From positions 1 to 12,830 of the forward strand of contig JAKAMK010000013.1 of the NCBI GenBank assembly GCA_021812925.1: 12,830 bases of DNA, given 5' to 3'. Under the pieces are notes generated by a model. That model searched no databases. It was given only the letters and a program-made list of their open reading frames with translations, and had not been told where the DNA came from. Position 1 is the stretch's first letter. Each line of letters opens with the position of its first letter. A program made the translations under genes and the position numbers. This stretch comes from a bacterium (GTDB lineage: Bacteria; Patescibacteria; Paceibacteria; UBA9973; UBA2103). Below, piece after piece: positions 11,395 through 12,830 of the stretch.

Positions 11395-11422
11395 GCCGGT
11401 AGCAATCAAGAGGGTATCCGAA

Positions 11423-11905
11423 ATGATACGAGAGTACCTTATCGCTCTCCCCGTAGAGGCGATGCCTCTCGGGAGCCGCTACGCGGCAGCGACGCAGCTG
11501 CCGCTCCACTGCACGGTCATGCACTGGTTTCTCACGAATCTGCCGCTCGACGAGCTCCTGGATGAACTCGGCGAGATGGTAGCAGGCCTCGGCCGTTCTG
11601 CGATTGAGCTGGTGTCCGATTACCCCGCGCTCTTTGGGCCGCACGTGGACGTCCCCGTCCACGTGCTCCACCGGAACGAGGAGCTCGAGTGGTTGCACAC
11701 GGCGCTCCTGATCCGGCTTGCAAAACGGTACAGCGAGCCGTCTGCCTACCAGTGGATCGGCGCCGGCTACCGTCCGCACGTGACGGATCGCGGCTCCGCG
11801 TGCTTCACACCCGAGCGTGTGCACCGAACAGACCGCCTCGCGGTCGTGGAACGGTTTGCGGACAAGAGCCGGGTGGTGCGAAGCGAGCACCGGTTTCCCC
11901 GGTAG
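11423..11905 (+). CDS. 2H phosphoesterase (2'-5' RNA ligase/LigT-like)
   Basis: This 160-aa protein has the two H-x-(T/S) motifs of the 2H phosphoesterase superfamily: His29-Cys-Thr-Val (28-32, L-H-C-T-V) and His119-Val-Thr (Y-R-P-H-V-T). They are about 90 residues apart, as in LigT and cyclic phosphodiesterases. Family enzymes act on 2',3'-cyclic phosphate or 2'-5' linkages in RNA; the actual substrate cannot be told. Length is a little under LigT (about 175-180 aa). Promoter (11366-11394) and ribosome site (11409-11414) are both clear, and a strong terminator follows at 11931-11959, so it is a single-gene unit. It is divergent from nusA. Confidence 0.8.
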   Translation: MIREYLIALPVEAMPLGSRYAAATQLPLHCTVMHWFLTNLPLDELLDELGEMVAGLGRSAIELVSDYPALFGPHVDVPVHVLHRNEELEWLHTALLIRLAKRYSEPSAYQWIGAGYRPHVTDRGSACFTPERVHRTDRLAVVERFADKSRVVRSEHRFPR

Positions 11906-11930
11906 TCGTGAACGGGCCGTGCATAGACCG

Positions 11931-11967
11931 TGCGCCGGAGCATTCCATGCTCCGGCGCATCTCTTTT
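11931..11967 (+). terminator. Intrinsic terminator after the 2H phosphoesterase gene
   Basis: A perfect 13-bp stem (11931-11943/11947-11959) with loop TCC is followed by TCTCTTTT on the plus strand. It lies 25 bp past the stop codon and is the clearest one-directional terminator in the window. Confidence 0.8.
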
Positions 11968-11990
11968 CCCCTCCGGCATTTCTCCTGCAC

Positions 11991-12019
11991 GCTATACGCC
12001 ATCCGCTACAAGCTATACT
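11991..12019 (+). promoter_or_regulatory. Promoter region of the PilB-like gene with repeated GCTATAC
   Basis: TATACT (12014-12019) is a 5-of-6 -10 box ending 10 nt before the ATG, predicting a leader of only a few nucleotides. GCTATAC occurs twice (11991-11997 and 12012-12018), 21 bp apart, so two start points or a duplicated -10 are possible. No good -35 is seen. Confidence 0.45.
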
Positions 12020-12029
12020 CTTTCTACAT

Positions 12030-12830
12030 ATGCACGTCTCGGAAGGCGAACTGAAGGAATTCATCATCGACTCGGGACTCGTCGCGAAGAAAGACATCGA
12101 CGCGGCGGCCGAGGAGGCGAAGTCGCGCGGCCAGTCGCTCGGCGACATCCTCGTCGGCCGCGGCAACCTGACCGATGATGCCCTGCGGCGCATCCAGGCG
12201 TACGTGCTCGGCATCCCGTTCGTGAACCTGAAGGAGTACCGCATACCCGCGGACATCCTCTCGCTCATCCCGGAACCCATCGCGCGCACGCACAATATTA
12301 TTGCGTTCAAGAAGGACGAAAACGCGCTCGAGGTCGCGATGCTCGACGTCGAGGACCTCGCCTCGATCGAGTCGGTGAAGAAGAAGACGGGGCTCAAGAT
12401 CCTGCCGCGGCTCACCGACACCGAGAGCATCAAGCACGCGCTTCTCTCGTACCAGAAATCGCTCAAAGACGAGTTCGGCGACATCATCGCGACCGAGTCG
12501 GGCAAGATCCGCGTGGTCGGCGACAGCACGAAGGAACTTTCAGGCGATGACCTCAAGAAGATGGCCGAGGACCTGCCCATCGTGCGCATCGTCGACACTC
12601 TCTTGCGCCACGCCATCGTGCAGGGCGCCTCCGACGTCCACATCGAGCCGATGGAGGACCAGGTGCTCGTGCGGTACCGCATCGACGGCATCCTCCACGA
12701 CGCGATGACGCTGCCGAAAGCGGCTGCGGCGGGCATCGTCGCGCGCATCAAGGTGCTCTCGAACCTGAAGCTCGACGAGAAGCGCCTCCCGCAGGACGGC
12801 CGTTTCAAGATGGAGACCGAGAGCGACCGT
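12030..12830 (+). CDS. pilB: PilB/GspE-type secretion ATPase, N-terminal part (cut by window end)
   Basis: 267 codons are open to the window edge. Residues about 5-140 form the N-terminal MshEN/T2SSE-N domain (S-L-G-D-I-L-V at 36-42; L-G-I-P-F-V at 60-65). The N-terminal half of the ATPase domain follows: P-I-V-R-I-V-D-T-L-L (183-192), the hallmark A-S-D-V-H-I-E-P (200-207), V-R-Y-R-I-D-G-I-L-H (214-223), and L-D-E-K-R-L-P-Q-D-G-R (248-258). Walker A and B lie beyond the window. Family members hexamerise at the cytoplasmic membrane and power type IV pilus extension or type II secretion. In a genome of this type a type IV pilus role is more likely, inferred from family and presumed lineage. 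PilB and GspE cannot be separated here. Nothing resembling a Shine-Dalgarno precedes the ATG. Confidence 0.9.
   Translation, partial: MHVSEGELKEFIIDSGLVAKKDIDAAAEEAKSRGQSLGDILVGRGNLTDDALRRIQAYVLGIPFVNLKEYRIPADILSLIPEPIARTHNIIAFKKDENALEVAMLDVEDLASIESVKKKTGLKILPRLTDTESIKHALLSYQKSLKDEFGDIIATESGKIRVVGDSTKELSGDDLKKMAEDLPIVRIVDTLLRHAIVQGASDVHIEPMEDQVLVRYRIDGILHDAMTLPKAAAAGIVARIKVLSNLKLDEKRLPQDGRFKMETESDR

Noticed and set aside
11342..12808. 488-aa minus-strand open frame
   Set aside because: Antisense to the 2H phosphoesterase and PilB-like genes. The product is Ser/Arg-rich, crosses their terminator and promoter, and is explained by GC-rich codon bias.
1..12830. CRISPR array, insertion sequence or prophage genes
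   Set aside because: No regularly spaced repeats, transposase, integrase or structural phage proteins were seen; the only tRNA-end repeat has no element between its copies.

Overview
The window reads as a GC-rich bacterial chromosome segment, most likely from a Patescibacteria (CPR) genome of the Parcubacteria type. This is an inference from gene content and style, not a database result: short single-copy core genes, a TrmB-type regulator, many small unrecognised proteins, tRNAs without an encoded CCA, and several genes whose ATG lies 6-10 nt behind a -10 box. Genes end at ordinary TAA, TAG and TGA stops, so the UGA-glycine code of Gracilibacteria/SR1 does not apply.

Layout: (1) 1-2325 holds tRNA-Gly(GCC), a strong hairpin, a YraN-family nuclease-like gene, tRNA-Pro(TGG) with a duplicated 3' end, a secreted trypsin-like protease on the minus strand, and tRNA-Gly(TCC). 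(2) 2356-3546 is the replication-associated AAA+ ATPase RarA/MgsA. (3) 3551-4964 is a small accessory-looking island. A minus-strand pair of tiny genes (48 aa with one membrane helix, and 77 aa), both with near-perfect Shine-Dalgarno sites, faces a TrmB-like regulator. A nested symmetric operator overlaps the regulator's -35 box. (4) 4939-6034 holds a Nudix-like protein with a worn Nudix box, and an unrecognised 158-aa protein that may be a decayed deaminase fold. (5) 6080-11274 is a minus-strand run of housekeeping genes, in transcription order nusA, ppa, a 78-aa membrane protein, clpP, rny and an HU-family gene. Most are separated by strong symmetric hairpins that can act as terminators. (6) 11275-12830 holds a divergent promoter region, a 2H phosphoesterase (2'-5' RNA ligase-like), and the first 267 codons of a PilB/GspE-type secretion ATPase cut by the window end.

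How the genes work together: nusA (elongation and termination), rny (mRNA decay), clpP (protein turnover) and the HU protein (nucleoid) are core information-processing genes. Pyrophosphatase pulls polymerisation reactions forward. The PilB start suggests a type IV pilus locus continuing to the right. The least explained parts are the TrmB-regulator/small-protein island, the 158-aa protein, and the regulatory architecture: leaderless-looking starts, promoters built onto terminators, overlapping divergent promoters at nusA, and a G-quadruplex motif upstream of rny.
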